A program made the translations under genes and the position numbers. From Cylindrobasidium torrendii FP15055 ss-10 (Eukaryota; Basidiomycota; Agaricomycetes; Agaricales; Physalacriaceae): a stretch of 64,000 nt of DNA. The DNA lies in assembly GCA_000934385.1 (NCBI GenBank), contig KN880559.1, forward strand, positions 1 to 64,000. Direction: 5' to 3'. The notes under the pieces were generated by a model. That model was not told the DNA's origin and made no database searches. It saw nothing but the letters and a program-made list of their open reading frames with translations. The stretch's first letter is position 1; every line of letters begins with the position of its first letter. Positions 36,224-49,000 of this stretch are shown here, in pieces.

Positions 36224-36515
36224 CGAACGCTGGGCATTTGATTGTTGTTGTATAGTGAGTATTTAATGAACGGAGTTTCGACGCAGTCCTTCGGACGCCT
36301 GAACATGGATCCTTTGGTCACCGTCACGATTACTGGGCTAAATCGTTTGGTGCTCACGGCGCACCCGCGCGGATTTCTACAAGATGATGCCCATTGTCTC
36401 GAACTGGTTTGTAGCGGTTCTGGCTCAAGAGCACCATGGCACGATGCTGGGTTCCACTCAAGACATGATTCCAATGTGCCATATTAACTAATAATCCAAG
36501 AAGAGAACATGATTC

Positions 36516-38747
36516 CTAGTACAGACCAACAGAGTCAAGCACGACATTCGGCGACCTGTAAAGCATAAGCAAAGCGAGCAGGCAGATGCCACAACGGAAA
36601 CGCACAAAAACGCATCACCAGACGAGCCAGAGATGACGGAGAGCGTAATGGTGTTGGATCCCGCAACGAGCGTGCCTGCGGGAATGTCGTAGGTGTATAC
36701 GATGTTCTAAGGGCAAGTCAGTCGGTGCCAACGACAAAGGAAACGGTCGACTACGTACGTTTCCGCGCCATGTTCCACGGGTAACACCTAATAACAGCAA
36801 TTGTTAAACGCGGTCACATGAGAGGTCACAAAAAACATACCGCGAGAGCTGGGCTGGTTGGGGGCGCCAGGCGCCTTCGAGGTCCAGTTGTTGACCTTGA
36901 CCTGAGGGCGACCGTCTGCGAACGCTAGAGTGGTGGCGATTTCAAGGGTGCGCGCGCCAACTGGAAGTCCGTTAGTTCAACTACGACTAGTCAAAACAAC
37001 GATGCGTACTTTGACTGGAGGTGAGGGTAGATTTGATGGTCAAGTCTCCAACGGCCTAAAATCGATCGTTTAGACAGGTGTATCACGAAAGAAAAGTATG
37101 GTACTTGCCTTGAAGATAGCCATTGGGAACTTGCCAACACTATCCCCAACAGTGAATGTGATAGGACCCCAAGACGACATACGCGAATCACTCGGGCTGC
37201 ACACAAAGTCAGTCCTCTGCCACTGCAAGGAGCTTGTACCGGCTTACTGCATCGTCTCGATTTTGCTACAAAATACATCAGCCACAATTAAAGCTAAGCT
37301 TCGTGAGAACTTACTCAGCGTTGAGGAAACCGCGAGGGGTGCCGTCATGGTCACCAATCTTCCAGATGTAGTTGGGAGTTTTCTCGCTGGAGGCGATGTT
37401 CGAAGTCCCTGTGTTACCACCAGAAACAGTCACGCTCTGGGTTCCAATGGCAAGCTCCTGGCGGTACACTGCAGGGTCGTTAGACGGGCACAAATACACG
37501 GTTCAGTAAGTGCGCTCACAAGTCATCGTGTAGGTGCCAGGCTTCATGTACGGGCTGGTATATTTACCGCTCGAGTCCGCGCGAACCCTGCCTTCCATGA
37601 GAATTATTCCAGAGATCCAACCACCATAGACTCCTCACCAGTACTGGTTGTTGGCGTTGCTCCAGCCAATGACGAGCTGGTTCGCATCCGCCGATGGGAA
37701 TCCGGTCGCCTTGCCCGTAAGCCTTCCGCGGTTACCCTGCGTGACAATGCCCTTGATATTCGGGAGGCTATCCCAGAATGTGGTGTCGAATGTCGAGGGC
37801 GTGCTGCCGCTCGTGAACCACAGGGCGTAAGGCCCATGCCCACCCTGCCTGAAGTCCTCCGTCTGCGTGTGTCCGGAGTTCATGTAGAAGTAGAGTTCTT
37901 CGTCAACGGAGCCTTGGTTGTTGATGTCGCGCATGAAGGGTCCACCAGAGGAGGCCTCGTAGGCAGTGCCAGGCATAATCATCCAGGCCGCGATGTTCTT
38001 TCCGGATACACCGTGGACTTGGTCGTCGATGAACTGGCGGGAGGAGTAGAATTTAGAGTGCGTCTGGCCGTTGACGTTGAAAACGTCGGAGCCCTCGATG
38101 GCGGTGCCATGCTCCATCTCGGAGACGGCATAGCCGTTCGGGAGGTTGGTCTTGTTGATGCGCGCAATGAAGCGGAGTTCACCGATGGAGGGCTCAGCTG
38201 TAGTACTGTCTACTGTCAGCGTTCTATTGGTATCGATGTAATGAAAGGGCTCACTATGTGTACATGTGGATGGCCGGGTCGTTGTAGCGGCCGACATAGT
38301 ATCTAGCGGATGTCAGTGACGCCGGGGATGAGTGATGTGCGGAGGGACATACTGAACGAGGGTATCTGTGGTGCAAGTAATCACCAGGTAGTTATTGCTG
38401 TTGCCTCCTTGGTACCAGTCACAGCTCGCACCAATCCCCGAGGAAATGTGCGAGTGCTTTCCCGTGCCCTGCGCCTCTATGCCGTTGTACTTCATAGAAG
38501 TGATATCACCTGGAACGGATGGTCAATATCCGCCCAAATAGAACGCCATGCCACCATACCGCTCTTGCTGTCGACTAAGACACTGTGAGCGCCATCAAAT
38601 CAGAATGGAGCGGGGGAGCATACCAGTGAAGACCAGCCCTGCATTGGTGTCGACAATGAAGCTGTTTCCAGAGACCTTGAGGCCAAAGCCAGCTGCGGCC
38701 CCACCGATCCACAGTGATGCGGCGACAAAAACGGACGACAGGAACAT
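36516..38747 (-). CDS. Secreted rhamnogalacturonan lyase, polysaccharide lyase family 4
   Basis: Fourteen exons (38747-38624, 38574-38560, 38509-38353, 38302-38255, 38205-37639, 37587-37520, 37468-37315, 37265-37248, 37196-37109, 37055-37010, 36960-36841, 36787-36759, 36706-36606, 36555-36516) give 524 residues, the size of Aspergillus RglA. It cleaves the rhamnose-galacturonate backbone of pectin by beta-elimination. A signal peptide (residues 1-20) precedes the catalytic beta-sandwich ([48 protein letters not shown]), a fibronectin-III-like segment ([17 protein letters not shown]) and a C-terminal carbohydrate-binding-type domain (WDSR-type [40 protein letters not shown]). Exons of 15 and 18 nt occur. 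The intron 37108-37056 is GC-AG. Confidence 0.93.
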
Positions 38748-39798
38748 AGGGAAAAGGGAAGGTGAGGGTACAAGAGAAAGGATTGAGTGAGGGGAAAGGT
38801 AGAGAGGAGAAGTGACCGGACGCGTCGTCGCTTATATACGTCCTTGATGGTACGACCAGGCACCCGAGGCCCGTCCATCCAGAATTCGAAAGTCGTTAGT
38901 ACGCGAGTATCGTAACCGTTATGGACTCTTCATAAAACTGTCACTCCGCAACCAGAGATCACCGAGGTCGCTGTGCGCAAATTGAGTATTCGATGTATTC
39001 GACGTTCCAAAGTAGGCATATCAAGTTGGGACATGCTCGCTGCGGACGGCGTATACGGACATAAGTAGAGTTCGTGTCGTCCAACCAACGATGGGATCCA
39101 CGGAAAAACAACGGGAATTCCTGGGCAAACAGACCTTTTCCCGCGTGCAGCGGTCCGCGAGATAAAGTCCAAGTATCCCCGTGCAGGACTATATAGCTTC
39201 TAGTCTGTTTTATTTTGAGGATTTCCCCTTGGATTTTCCCCTGCCTCCACCATGCCACTGGAATTCGAAGACCATCGGTAAGGTGTGCACGAGGACCTTG
39301 GACGATGCAAGCCCTGACAACGGGCCGGCAAGGAACGCGCGTGGACGGAAATGAGGATTAAGCTGCAAGGGCAATGGTAGAATAGGTGAATGTGAAGTCG
39401 CCTTCAAAAGCCAAGTTTGTTTATGACAATGCAAGTAGAATAGGTGATGAGGTTCGTGTGGCGATCTGATCCGGCGCGATCTCAGCGCGGCAAATTCCGT
39501 GGACTTGACATTGTAAGGCAATGCAAGCTTAGTTATGGGGAATTAATATCAAGAAATGCCCTCCCCTTCCCATTACTTCTACCAGACCAACGAGCTATAT
39601 TCAAACAGTCTGCGATGTTTTTACACGATGATATTGCTCCTCGAGTTCTATCGTTATTAGTATCTCCCTTCAGTATTACCGCACGGTTCTGTAGGTAGAA
39701 GATGTACACGCGTACCATCATTGTGCAGTGTACATCAACCAGGAGGGTATGATAATTCCTATGATAATTAATTCGCAGCGTCCCGTCCTCGAGGAGAC
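38748..39798. other. Intergenic region upstream of the lyase gene
   Basis: About 1 kb. The reverse strand carries TATATAAG near 38830-38840, some 85 bp before the lyase start, a likely TATA box. A short minus-strand open frame at 39210-39521 looks random. Confidence 0.4.
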
Positions 39799-41096
39799 CT
39801 AATCTAATTTCCTTCGCATCTTCGGTGTAATTCGGTGTGTTCCCTCTTCCACAAGTTCAGATGAATCGCCACTCCCCGTTCTACGATGCCCGCCCCCACC
39901 ACCAACACTCAGAACTCTCACGATAGTGTCATTCAGCAGTAGTACCGGCGCGAATATGCGGAGGCGTATAGGTACGAACGGTGACGGATGGATGACAGAC
40001 TCTGTCTCTGTAGGGCTATATGGGTCAGAAGGCGTCGGTCTGGCGTGTATGGCCATTATGATAAACTGAAAGGTTGAGAAAAATCTGCGAATTAGCTTGG
40101 GGGACATACAGCAGGGTATATCAAGGCAAATATGGCACCATTAGCAAGACCGCTGCCAATGCTGCAGATTGCAGCGGACGGCATGCCTGAGAAAGTTAGA
40201 TACACGAATCAAGCGTTAGAGAAGTACAAACCGAATCCAAGGAAATAGACCCAACGTTCCTCAAGAAAGCGTATGCGTCGCGACAGGGATAATCCACGCG
40301 CTATCCATATAAACCTATGAGGAAAGTTCAACAATGGACCACCCTGAATGCGTGAGTACACTTACTCGAAAAAGTAATAGCTACGAACAAGTCAGGGTGA
40401 TGCAGGAAGATAGGTGGGTATCTGGCACGTACGAGTCAACCCAGGACAAATATATGAAGCTAATGAGTGGTCCAATAATGGGGGTGTAGGCTAACAAGAA
40501 GGAGACCATAACGGAGGTAACGACCATGACGGCACGGTATGCAGATGTCGCAAGTGTCGTGAGTATACCGCTGTACGTGGTGGGTTGATGCTGCGCAAGG
40601 GCGCGTGGGCCATGTTGCAGTGTATAAACTCTTCGTGCTATGAGCATGGACCAGGAACTCTGTCGGGGTCACAGGCATGTCATGGACGGATGCTGAGGAC
40701 CTACATTCAAATACAGGGAGACTGATATCACAGGCATCACCCAGAATACTTGATAGAACCAGCCTAGGTTGCGGTGAAACCAAGCTGCCTGGTTCTGGAA
40801 GAGTGGCCGTAACAGTAGGTCGAAGGTGTATATAGAAGCGAGAGAAAGACTGTTGAGCAGCACAGATTTTATCACGTTCGACTGTATTTCAGGGTCTCTA
40901 AACCTCTGGTTGAGTCTACCAGCAATGTGTTTGTGCTGAGCACGCACCTCGCCACCGCTGAAATGACAATATCCCATCTGAGTCCTTCGCGAAGCCCGGC
41001 CAGAGCAAATCCTAATTGCAGACGAAGCGTTTCTTGCAGAGACAAAAAGTTTGGATATGTAGACCGCGAATCGTACCCAGTCGAACGGCGCGACAT
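39799..41096 (-). CDS. EI24 homologue, ER multi-pass membrane protein
   Basis: Seven exons (41096-40948, 40903-40705, 40659-40433, 40380-40366, 40314-40232, 40186-40110, 40065-39799) give 338 residues. The order of segments fits EI24: LQLGFALAGLREGLRWDIVI, SVLLNSLSLASIYTFDLLLRPLF, the first hydrophobic spans, AYTPIIGPLISFIYLSWVDSYYFFE (the conserved P-x-P-x-I-x-x-W-x-Y-FE region), then RIRFLEERWVYFLGFGMPSA and SGLANGAIFALIYPAFIIMA. EI24 is an ER membrane protein linked to autophagy and apoptosis in animals. Exon 4 is 15 nt, encoding YYFF, and is supported by that conserved motif. The gene is divergent from IAH1 with 114 bp between starts. Confidence 0.85.
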
Positions 41097-41210
41097 TGTG
41101 ATGGTGGTGGGATTGAACACAGCTGGGGGCCGCGGGCCGGCGCTGCCGGGCTTGATGTACTTGTGATGGATGTAAAAGTGATGCAAAGTGCCTTTCTCTT
41201 TCGCGCAATC

Positions 41211-42151
41211 ATGGCGGCCAATGCCCAGGACGCGATAATGCTCTTCGGTGACTCGATTACCCAAGGCGGATGGGAGGATGGTGGATTTGGCGCGCGTCTC
41301 TCCCGTAAATCTTCTGCATTCCACCCACGCAGTATCCATTTCATCTCATACCATTCCCGCAGACGTATACGCTCGTAAATTCGACGTCCTCAATCGCGGA
41401 TTATCTGGGTACAACTCGGAATGGGCTGTTCCCGTGTTTGAGCAGGTCTGTTCTGCCATCAACTCTTCGATACTCCCTTTAATGACCCCCGCATTGTACA
41501 CAGTACTTTGCCAAGCAACATGAGCAGAAACATGCCCCAAAGATCCGCCTCCTGACTATCTGGCTCGGGGCAAACGATGCCTGTATCAAACCTTCCCCAC
41601 AGCATATCCCTCTGGAAAAGTATATTGCCAATCTAAAGCACCTCGTCGACATGGTTCGCTCGCCGGACTCTGCCTGGTATTCCCCGGATACCGCTATCAT
41701 CCTCATCACACCTCCTCCGGTGAATACTCATCAGCGGAGGGCCGACCTACAGGCCCGTGATCCTCCCAAGGAGCTCGACAGATTGTTCGACACAACCAAG
41801 TCCTACGCGGACGCTGTGGTCAAACTTGGTGCCGGACTTCAAGTGCCCGTTGTTGATATTTGGAATGGTTTGTGGGACGCTACGGGCCACGAAGAAACTG
41901 CCTTGAGCAGGTATCTCAGGGATGGGCTGCATTTGAACGCTGCAGGATATTCGGTAGGCCAAGCCATCTCTGCATTGACGCCCTCTAATGTGGTACAGAT
42001 CCTCTATGACTTGCTTATGGCGACTATCGTGAAGCATGTACCGACTCTAGATCCTAGCAAGCTGCGAGATGCAATCCCTCGGTGGGACGAAATCAACTGG
42101 GATGACCCACATCCTTCCATTGTCAAAAGAGACGTTCAGATACCACAATGA
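41211..42151 (+). CDS. IAH1: GDSL esterase of the isoamyl acetate hydrolase (IAH1) type
   Basis: Three exons (41211-41304, 41363-41445, 41504-42151) give 274 residues. SGNH hydrolase blocks are in the right order: nucleophile block MLFGDSITQGG (Ser at residue 15), the glycine block in NRGLSGYNSEWA, LTIWLGANDAC with the Asn, and the catalytic DGLHLNAAGY Asp-His pair near residue 205. IAH1 of yeast hydrolyses short-chain acetate esters in the cytosol. An upstream in-frame ATG at 41181 would add ten residues; I prefer 41211. Confidence 0.9.
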
Positions 42152-42480
42152 GAGCGAGGAGCTGCATGACCACGTCTGCGGCATGGAATAAGTTAGATTG
42201 GACAAACAGTGGCACTATTATATATAGAAGGAAGGAGTCCTTGAACATCCACTCTCACGAGATATTGTGTGACACTAAAGGTGGCAGTGACATATTTCCA
42301 ACAGAGACTTGGTTGTTTGAATGGATATCATTCGGAGGAACTCAGAGAAATGAGTATCTCATAATGTAAACGTACCTGGATTTTCGAGGAAGTAGAGAAT
42401 TACTTCGACCCAGACGTGAAATTCAGATTCATATTCAGGAGATGGTATGTACATGGATTCAGTCATTCTTACAGTCACTG
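42152..42480. other. Intergenic region between convergent genes
   Basis: About 330 bp; no gene recognised. Confidence 0.4.
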
Positions 42481-43366
42481 CTAGCTCACAAGGCGTATCT
42501 GAGGGAAGTCGGTCAGAGCCTGAATGCTCGGTGTGAGTACGCACTTCTTAACCCATTCCTTGGCAGTGGAGAGGAACTTGCTCTTCTCGTTCTTCAGCAG
42601 CTACAAGGGTGCCATATGGGAAAATGCATGAGGTATAGCTGGAAGTACGACGCACTGCAGCAATTTCGGGCTCGAAAGGGTCATCTGGACTGGGATTGTT
42701 CACTTTCTCGGAGATGATGGCCAGCACTAGAGTGAAGGAGTTAGGCGGGGTTGAAGTGATTTGAGAGGCGACGTACCTGTAGACAACGTTACAGACGGTT
42801 TCCACTGGAGTAACTGTTAGGGAGGTATTTGGATCAAGGATGTAGCAGGCACCTCATCGCGCAAAACAGCTATGCATATACTGCCTTCCTCGTTGATGCC
42901 TGGGTGGTAGATCTTGGTCTTGAACGTGACCTGAGCGCGTTGAGCACATAGGGCGGTACGATTTGAGGCAATATACTTGTGGGGATTTAAAAGGGAAGTT
43001 CGGGGGAAGCTCGATAATGAAATTGAACGTTCCACCTTTGTAAGGGGAGTCCGCCTGTAACGCCTCATCAATGAACAGCTAACGAGGTATTGCAGCACAC
43101 GCACCGCTGCTTTGATTGAACAGTGCCATTGAAACAAATTCTCCTCGTTTGCTACGACAGTAATCCCCTTCAGAGCGTCAGGATGAGACTCGTACATGAA
43201 TGTGGCGAGGCTACCTCGACTGGGTTGGTGGTCACATCCTTCAGTTCCTACCAAATCGTTGAGCTGTGAGATGAGGCGAGCGTTCTGCAAACCTTTTGGA
43301 TTCGTCTGCGTATCCGTTCAGATCCAAATCGTGCCGCATCAGGCCGGCTCACCTCAGTGTGGTCAT
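42481..43366 (-). CDS. Ubiquitin-conjugating (E2) enzyme with HPG in place of HPN
   Basis: UBC-fold E2. Well supported exons are 43263-43252, 43188-43105, 43054-42977, 42930-42853, 42804-42777, 42726-42656, 42600-42541 and 42498-42481. They read LNDLSHPDALKGITVVANEEN, LFQWHCSIKA, DSPYKGGTFNFIIELPPNFPF, QVTFKTKIYHPGINEEGSICI (catalytic Cys in SIC), LRDEWKPSV, NNPSPDDPFEPEIAA and STAKEWVKK. The 5' end is unresolved: MTTLRRIQK at 43366-43353 plus 43305-43293 fits an E2 N-terminus but then needs a 29-bp intron, which is improbably short. TFKTKIYHP resembles UbcH7/UBE2L3. The Asn of the HPN motif is Gly here. If the ATG at 43366 is right, only 61 bp separate it from the divergent Ash2 gene. Confidence 0.8.
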
Positions 43367-43427
43367 GGTGGTAGTGAGAGTCGCGATCACGGAAGTAGTA
43401 AACTTGGCTTTGTGCCATCAACACATC

Positions 43428-45408
43428 ATGCACGCAGGCTCGACTCCGCCGCCCTCACAGGCGCCCTCTCCGACACCGACACTCCCTCCAACTGCACAGG
43501 TTACTCAAAATCGAAAACGCAAGCGGGAAGCCACAACCGATTCGTCTCCTGCCCCGGACGTTCAGGCGCCATCACCGTGCGTGCCCTGCTCTACGCTGGA
43601 CGCGCGCTCATCCTCCAAGATAGGCTCGTTACTTCGCGCGACCTCTCCAAACGGCCAGTGTTGACAATTTCGCGCGGCCCCACCTTCCACCCAGTTCCCG
43701 ACGAACCCGACTTCTTCAAAACGGATTTGCATGGCGTGAACATTCGCGGATACAGATATACCCCTGCTGGAATCAGCCCTCCTGGAAGTGGCTCTCTCTT
43801 TCGTACGATAGAATGCAATCCAAGATCATACCGTGTGAGCTGGGAAGACCGTGGCCAGCTGATCCAAGTCACCAAAGACGGATTGGGCTTACTTGGTTGG
43901 AAAGGATACAAGAGCGCACGGTGTAACGCGCCAATACGCGAGGGAAAGTGGTACATGGAGGTCAAGATTCTCCGTGGTGGTGGGGCCCGCGGTCCTCGTG
44001 ATAATGGCGCGGAGGGTAGCTCTGTTCGCCTTGGTTGGGCGCGGCGAGAGGCAATGCTCACAGGTCCGGCTGGTCAGGATGGCTACAGTTATGCGTACCG
44101 CGATAGCACTGGAGAGAAGGTCACTCTAGCACGCCCCAAACCTTACGGAAAACCATTCAGAACTGGAGACGTCGTCGGCATGTACATTTCCTTGCCTCCC
44201 AAGCGCCAACCCAACCCGAAAGACCCTCAGGATCCTGCGCATATCAGGCGGGACCGCATTGCTATCGATCTTAAAGGTCAAGAAGCCTTTGAAATCAAAG
44301 AATACGCTCAAACGAAAGAGATGGAGGCCATCATGGAGTACGCCAAGAAGTCCATGAACACCACCTCTGTGCCCTCAGCAACTGTGAAGAAGGCCAACGT
44401 CCCTAAACCCGAGAAACCTGCGGCTAAACGTCCTGCTCCGGCACCATTACGTCCATTGCCCAAGCTCGAGGGCTCGACAATAGCGTTCTTCGTCAACGGG
44501 GAGCCACAAGGCGCGGCATTCGAGGATATCTACGACTACCTTCAACTGCGCCCTGCAGATGCACCCACACGCAATCACAGGAAACGGGCTACAGAGGGCG
44601 GCCTAAAGCGACATAAAGAGGATATTTGCTTCGACGACGGTTCCCTTGGCTATTACCCATTCATCTCCCTGTTCAATAGTGGCGCGGTGCGTATGAATCC
44701 CGGTCCAGATTTTGCATTCACTCCTCCGCCCGACATCGACGCTGTTGTGCGTGGACAGCCCGTCAAAGAAGACCAGGAGCGAACGTGGAGGCCAATTTGC
44801 GAACGATATCCGGAATACATGCAAGAGCAGTGGGCGCTGGACGCACTCGATGACGAGGCTGGACTCAAAGAGGCGCATGCGGTAGCTGTGGAGGCGGACA
44901 AGAAGGCGCAGAAGCAAAAGAAACGGAAGGAGTCCGATGCGAGGCGGGCGGCCAAGAAAGCGAAGACGAATGGAGACGATACGATTAGTGCGCCGAGTCC
45001 ACTGAGGCAGTCGTCGTTCCCTACATACGAGCCTGAGGATGAGAAGATGGAGGTGGAGGGTGTAGCTGGATGGAGTGCCCAGGTGTCGGGCAATCCTCCG
45101 ATGTACCAATGAAGGCAGAGTCACCAGTTCAAAACGGTATTGGGTACGGTGAATCATTGAGCGCACCCAGCCCGCTCCGCCAGTCAGTCACCTATGACTC
45201 GGAGATGTATGAACCATCAGTTTTCACCGGAGCTAGTGGGCCGAACTCAGAGTATGGGGAGGACGAGTATGGGACTGTAAACGGAGAATTGGCAACGCTG
45301 CATGGGCCGGGAATGATGAGCAGTACAGACGAGAATATGTATGGAGTGGCAGATACGACTAGTACAAGGGCATCATCGCCCGCCCCGAGTACACCTTATG
45401 AGGCGTAG
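43428..45408 (+). CDS. COMPASS subunit Ash2/Bre2, SPRY domain
   Basis: Model: 43428-43576, 43624-45061, 45115-45408, 626 residues. The Pro-rich N-terminus holds an NLS-like NRKRKRE. From about residue 75 the Ash2-type SPRY follows: DEPDFFKTDLHGVNIRGYRY, VSWEDRGQLIQVTKDGLGLLGWKGYKSARCNAP, REGKWYMEVKI, SSVRLGWARREAMLTGPAGQDGYSYAYRD, FRTGDVVGMYISLP and, after an insert, STIAFFVNGEPQGAAFEDI and SLGYYPFISLFNSGAVRMNPGPDF. Ash2 activates Set1 for H3K4 methylation. If the last intron (45062-45114) is retained, translation stops at 45112 and gives 545 residues; I favour splicing because 45115-45408 reads as coding and repeats the SAPSPLRQS phrase. Confidence 0.87.
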
Positions 45409-46055
45409 TAGTTCAAAGTTAGTGTTAGATTTGTATGAGTGTAGTAAGTACTACATCGTTGGAGGGATCATCGAGAACGATAGCCTGGCCATTGAGTGGT
45501 CACAGTTGTGCATGTAGCGGAAAGTTGTTTTGTCGTATGCCAAAGCGTAAAATTTTGACCAGATACACTGATCAATGGTAGTACTAAGTAGAAGGTCGTA
45601 GTTAATAGTTATCTCATCATAATTCAACGGTTCGTTGTAGCCTAAGTTGAAAGAAATAAACAATAAGCGAGAAGCTAGTCGACACGATGACTTCGTGGCC
45701 AAAGCGTATCGTAGCAGTCAAGTTTATAGTGCTCAGGGTCTCATGACCGTGGGACAAATGGACCTTGAGCAGATGAAATGAATTGTGATGATCGGCGGTG
45801 ATCTCACATCGAGTGCCGGCCAAAATTGCCGCGAGCGGTTTAGTGTGACCTCCATGACCAGCCCGGTGCAATAGTCTAACAGCCTCTCGTTTCTCATTAT
45901 TCTTGCACACGCGCCCAATACCGTTGGAATTTCAGTGTATAATACGGCGCAGCTGACCAGGACGGCCTCGTGTTCCCCACGTTTCCGTCTTACCTTCCTT
46001 TTCGACCCGGTTTTTACATCTGTCTCCGTACAAGCAACGTGCCCGGCAGATAACC
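45409..46055. other. Intergenic region
   Basis: About 650 bp; no gene recognised. Confidence 0.4.
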
Positions 46056-49000
46056 ATGCATCGATTTCGGTAAGCGCCAGAAAGCTAGAAGCAACACCGA
46101 ACAGACTGACCAGTTGGTTAGCAAAAAATCAGACGCAAAGCGCCAGTCGCCGCACTCTTCAACACACAACAGCTACGCGAGCGACGCCCCACCCCCACCA
46201 CCGCCGGCGGCCCCAACTCTCAACGGCGTTCTGCCCGACCTTCCGCTTGAGAACGATTTCAGGACCTCGCTCATATTGCCAGAGTGAGCACGCGTCGGCC
46301 TCGTTGTACGGGCACACTAATAGAACACATTTCCAGTCTATCGCGACGGTTCAGTTTGTTACGCTCAACCGCTGGGACACCGCTATCGATAGAGCAATTA
46401 CGACAGAAATTAGCGGAGCAAAGGGCAAGGGGAGACCAGGTGCAAGTGTCAGAGGAAGAGGAGGACATGCTACTCGAATCACTTGGCCTTCGCAGTCGAG
46501 CCGCGACACCATCCAAGTCTCAAGAGAATGTCGCAACCCCATCTACACCTACCACGCCGCGGTCAGCGAAACGCTACAGCAACAATCTGTTTGGTTCGAA
46601 CCGGTTCAGAGACCAAACGTATATGCGTAGCGTGCAGAAGGCCGGCTCGCGCGCACAATCCGCCGCATCTTCGGATGTTGACGCTTTTGATGAGCCGTCG
46701 CCAACGCCCATAAGCAAGGCTGCATTCAAGCGGGCATCACTGGCCCTCAAACAGGCTATTGACGAGATGGAAGAGGAGGAGCCGCCAGAAGACGAGATCG
46801 TGTTACCGCGTTCGCCACCAATAGTGCGCTCCAGTATTGACCACAAGCGGGGGGCCTCTCCCGATCCAGTGCGTGGCCATTTGGCACGCGTGGAATATTT
46901 GGCTAATGAAGTGCAGTTCTCTTCTCCCACCCGTTCCCACGATTCCAAAGGGATGGCCATTTCTTCCGACCAACAACTTCGCATGGATATGGAAGACCGC
47001 GGACCGTCACCAGTACCTGCGCGCGCCGTCCCCGGATACATACCTGGCATGCCGCGTCCAATGACACCGTCGGATGGATATTCAACAACGCCCAGGGCAA
47101 CCTCGCCCAGTAATTTCGTGTTTCCGAATCGCAAGGATGCCGTTTCGCCATTTGCGGTTATTCCCCGTCGTGACATTGTCCCAAGTGCCGTCCGCCACTC
47201 GCCAGGGCCCTCATACTCGACGACGCCTCTCTTCCTGCAGCGTAGCCTGAACAATAGCGGCAGCGGCAGCAACAACAACAGCAGGCACATTCCTGACGCG
47301 TCCGAAACGGCCATTGACTACGACCAGTCTTTCGACCCCAGGAGAGCAGCATCACCATTGTCTACATCGTCGTATGCGCCGTCACTGGGGTCACGTCCCG
47401 GAACGCCGTCTAATGCATCCGCTTGGCCTCAACCGCCGTCTTCTGCACCGGCACATCGGCGGGGTCACAGCCGCAACGGGAGTTGGTTCTCGGACAGCGT
47501 TGACACCCACGGCTCCGCCTCTATGGACCAGACCCACAAAGGAATTCCCTCGCGTTCTCTCAAGTCGCCTGCATTGCCGGATTCTCCTTTGATTGATGCG
47601 ACACAAGATTCTCTCAACACGATTGCGTCCTCGCAATACGACTCTCGCCCCATGTCCCCCATTTCCAACCTCGACATAGGCCAAACATACCAGTCTGCAC
47701 CGACTCGTGAGCCCTCATCACCCACGTTCTCCAGCAGTGGCTCCCCGCGCAGCAAACGTTCATCTCGTCAGCAAACGTCTGGGCCGTATTCATACAGCCC
47801 GTTCAACCCACTCGTCTTTTCCCCTCCCGTCAACTCGTCTCGCTCCTCTTTCGAGTCAACGGGTTCAAGCTACCATTCTTGGGACGACGACAAACACGAT
47901 ACCATATCGAGCCTTTTCACAGAAGGAGACGCCCAGCAACCGCCCTGGCACGATGTGTCAGGATCCGAGCAGTCTGGCTCCATTGCGTCTGCCGCAGTCT
48001 CCGACGAAGAAGCCGAATCTCTTCTACGCGCCATAGGCCTGCGCCGCACGGATTTCCTCGTAATCCAGGATAAGCTAGTGGAGTTTGCAAGCACAAAGGC
48101 GTCACCGCCCATGGAGACCACAGCTCCGTCAGCTACGAGTAGGCCGCCCTCTCTCAGGCGACGGAGGCCATCCACGTCACAGTCTAATTACTCATATAAC
48201 GGAACTGGCAGGGTGAGTTCCACCTTCATTTTTGGTCCATCAGGGCCTAATTTCGGCGGGCAGATCGCAAGCCCTCCCCCACAAGCGCCATCTGCAGGAC
48301 CGCAACCTGTTAACCACCAGGTCGAAGCAGTGAAAACCGAAGACCAGGTCGAGTTACCGTCACCGACCACGATGCGCAACCGCAATCTTCATGATCTACT
48401 GTTTGGACACGAGGAAGGCGATGGAAAGGGATCACCAAATGACTTCTTTCCATCCCAGAAAAATGACCCAGATCTTACCCTCACCGTGCACGACAGACCG
48501 TTGGGGTCGCCCTCGATGTCGCCGGCTCTATCACCAACGTCTTCGACAAATGCGTTCCTGTACTCTCCCTCCCGTAACCCTTCCGCCCCAAGATTGCCAC
48601 CTACCCCACAGGAGGAAGAGGAATTAGCGAAAGAGATCGAACGCAAGGCAGAAGCTGCTATGTTTGCTCTGAAGGGTGCTGGGTCGAAGTCAAACGTCAA
48701 CCTCGCCGACCATCACACATCGTCGACCCCCTCACGCAAGAGAATATCCCCTAACCAAATATCGACACCTACCTTGGTCTCTGCTTCTACCAGTGTAGAT
48801 GCTATTCCTCTACGGTCGTCCGGCATCCCCACATCTGAGTCTTCGAAAATGAGCCGCTTCAAGAAACTCCAGGGGACGCTTCGTCGGCCACCTAAGCAAG
48901 TGCCCACTGGAGAGGAAGTCACGCCATTCATTATGGACCAACGCAGCCAGCCCATTCAGCAGCCACCTCCCACGCTCAACCTTGAGGTGCAGGTTCCCAG

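Noticed and set aside
39210..39521. Minus-strand 103-codon frame upstream of EI24
   Set aside because: His/Pro/Leu-rich random translation with no homology or splice context.
43196..43623. 5' extension of the Ash2 reading frame to 43196
   Set aside because: It runs antisense through E2 exons and lacks the Pro-rich/NLS N-terminus; the spliced start at 43428 joins by a good 47-bp intron.
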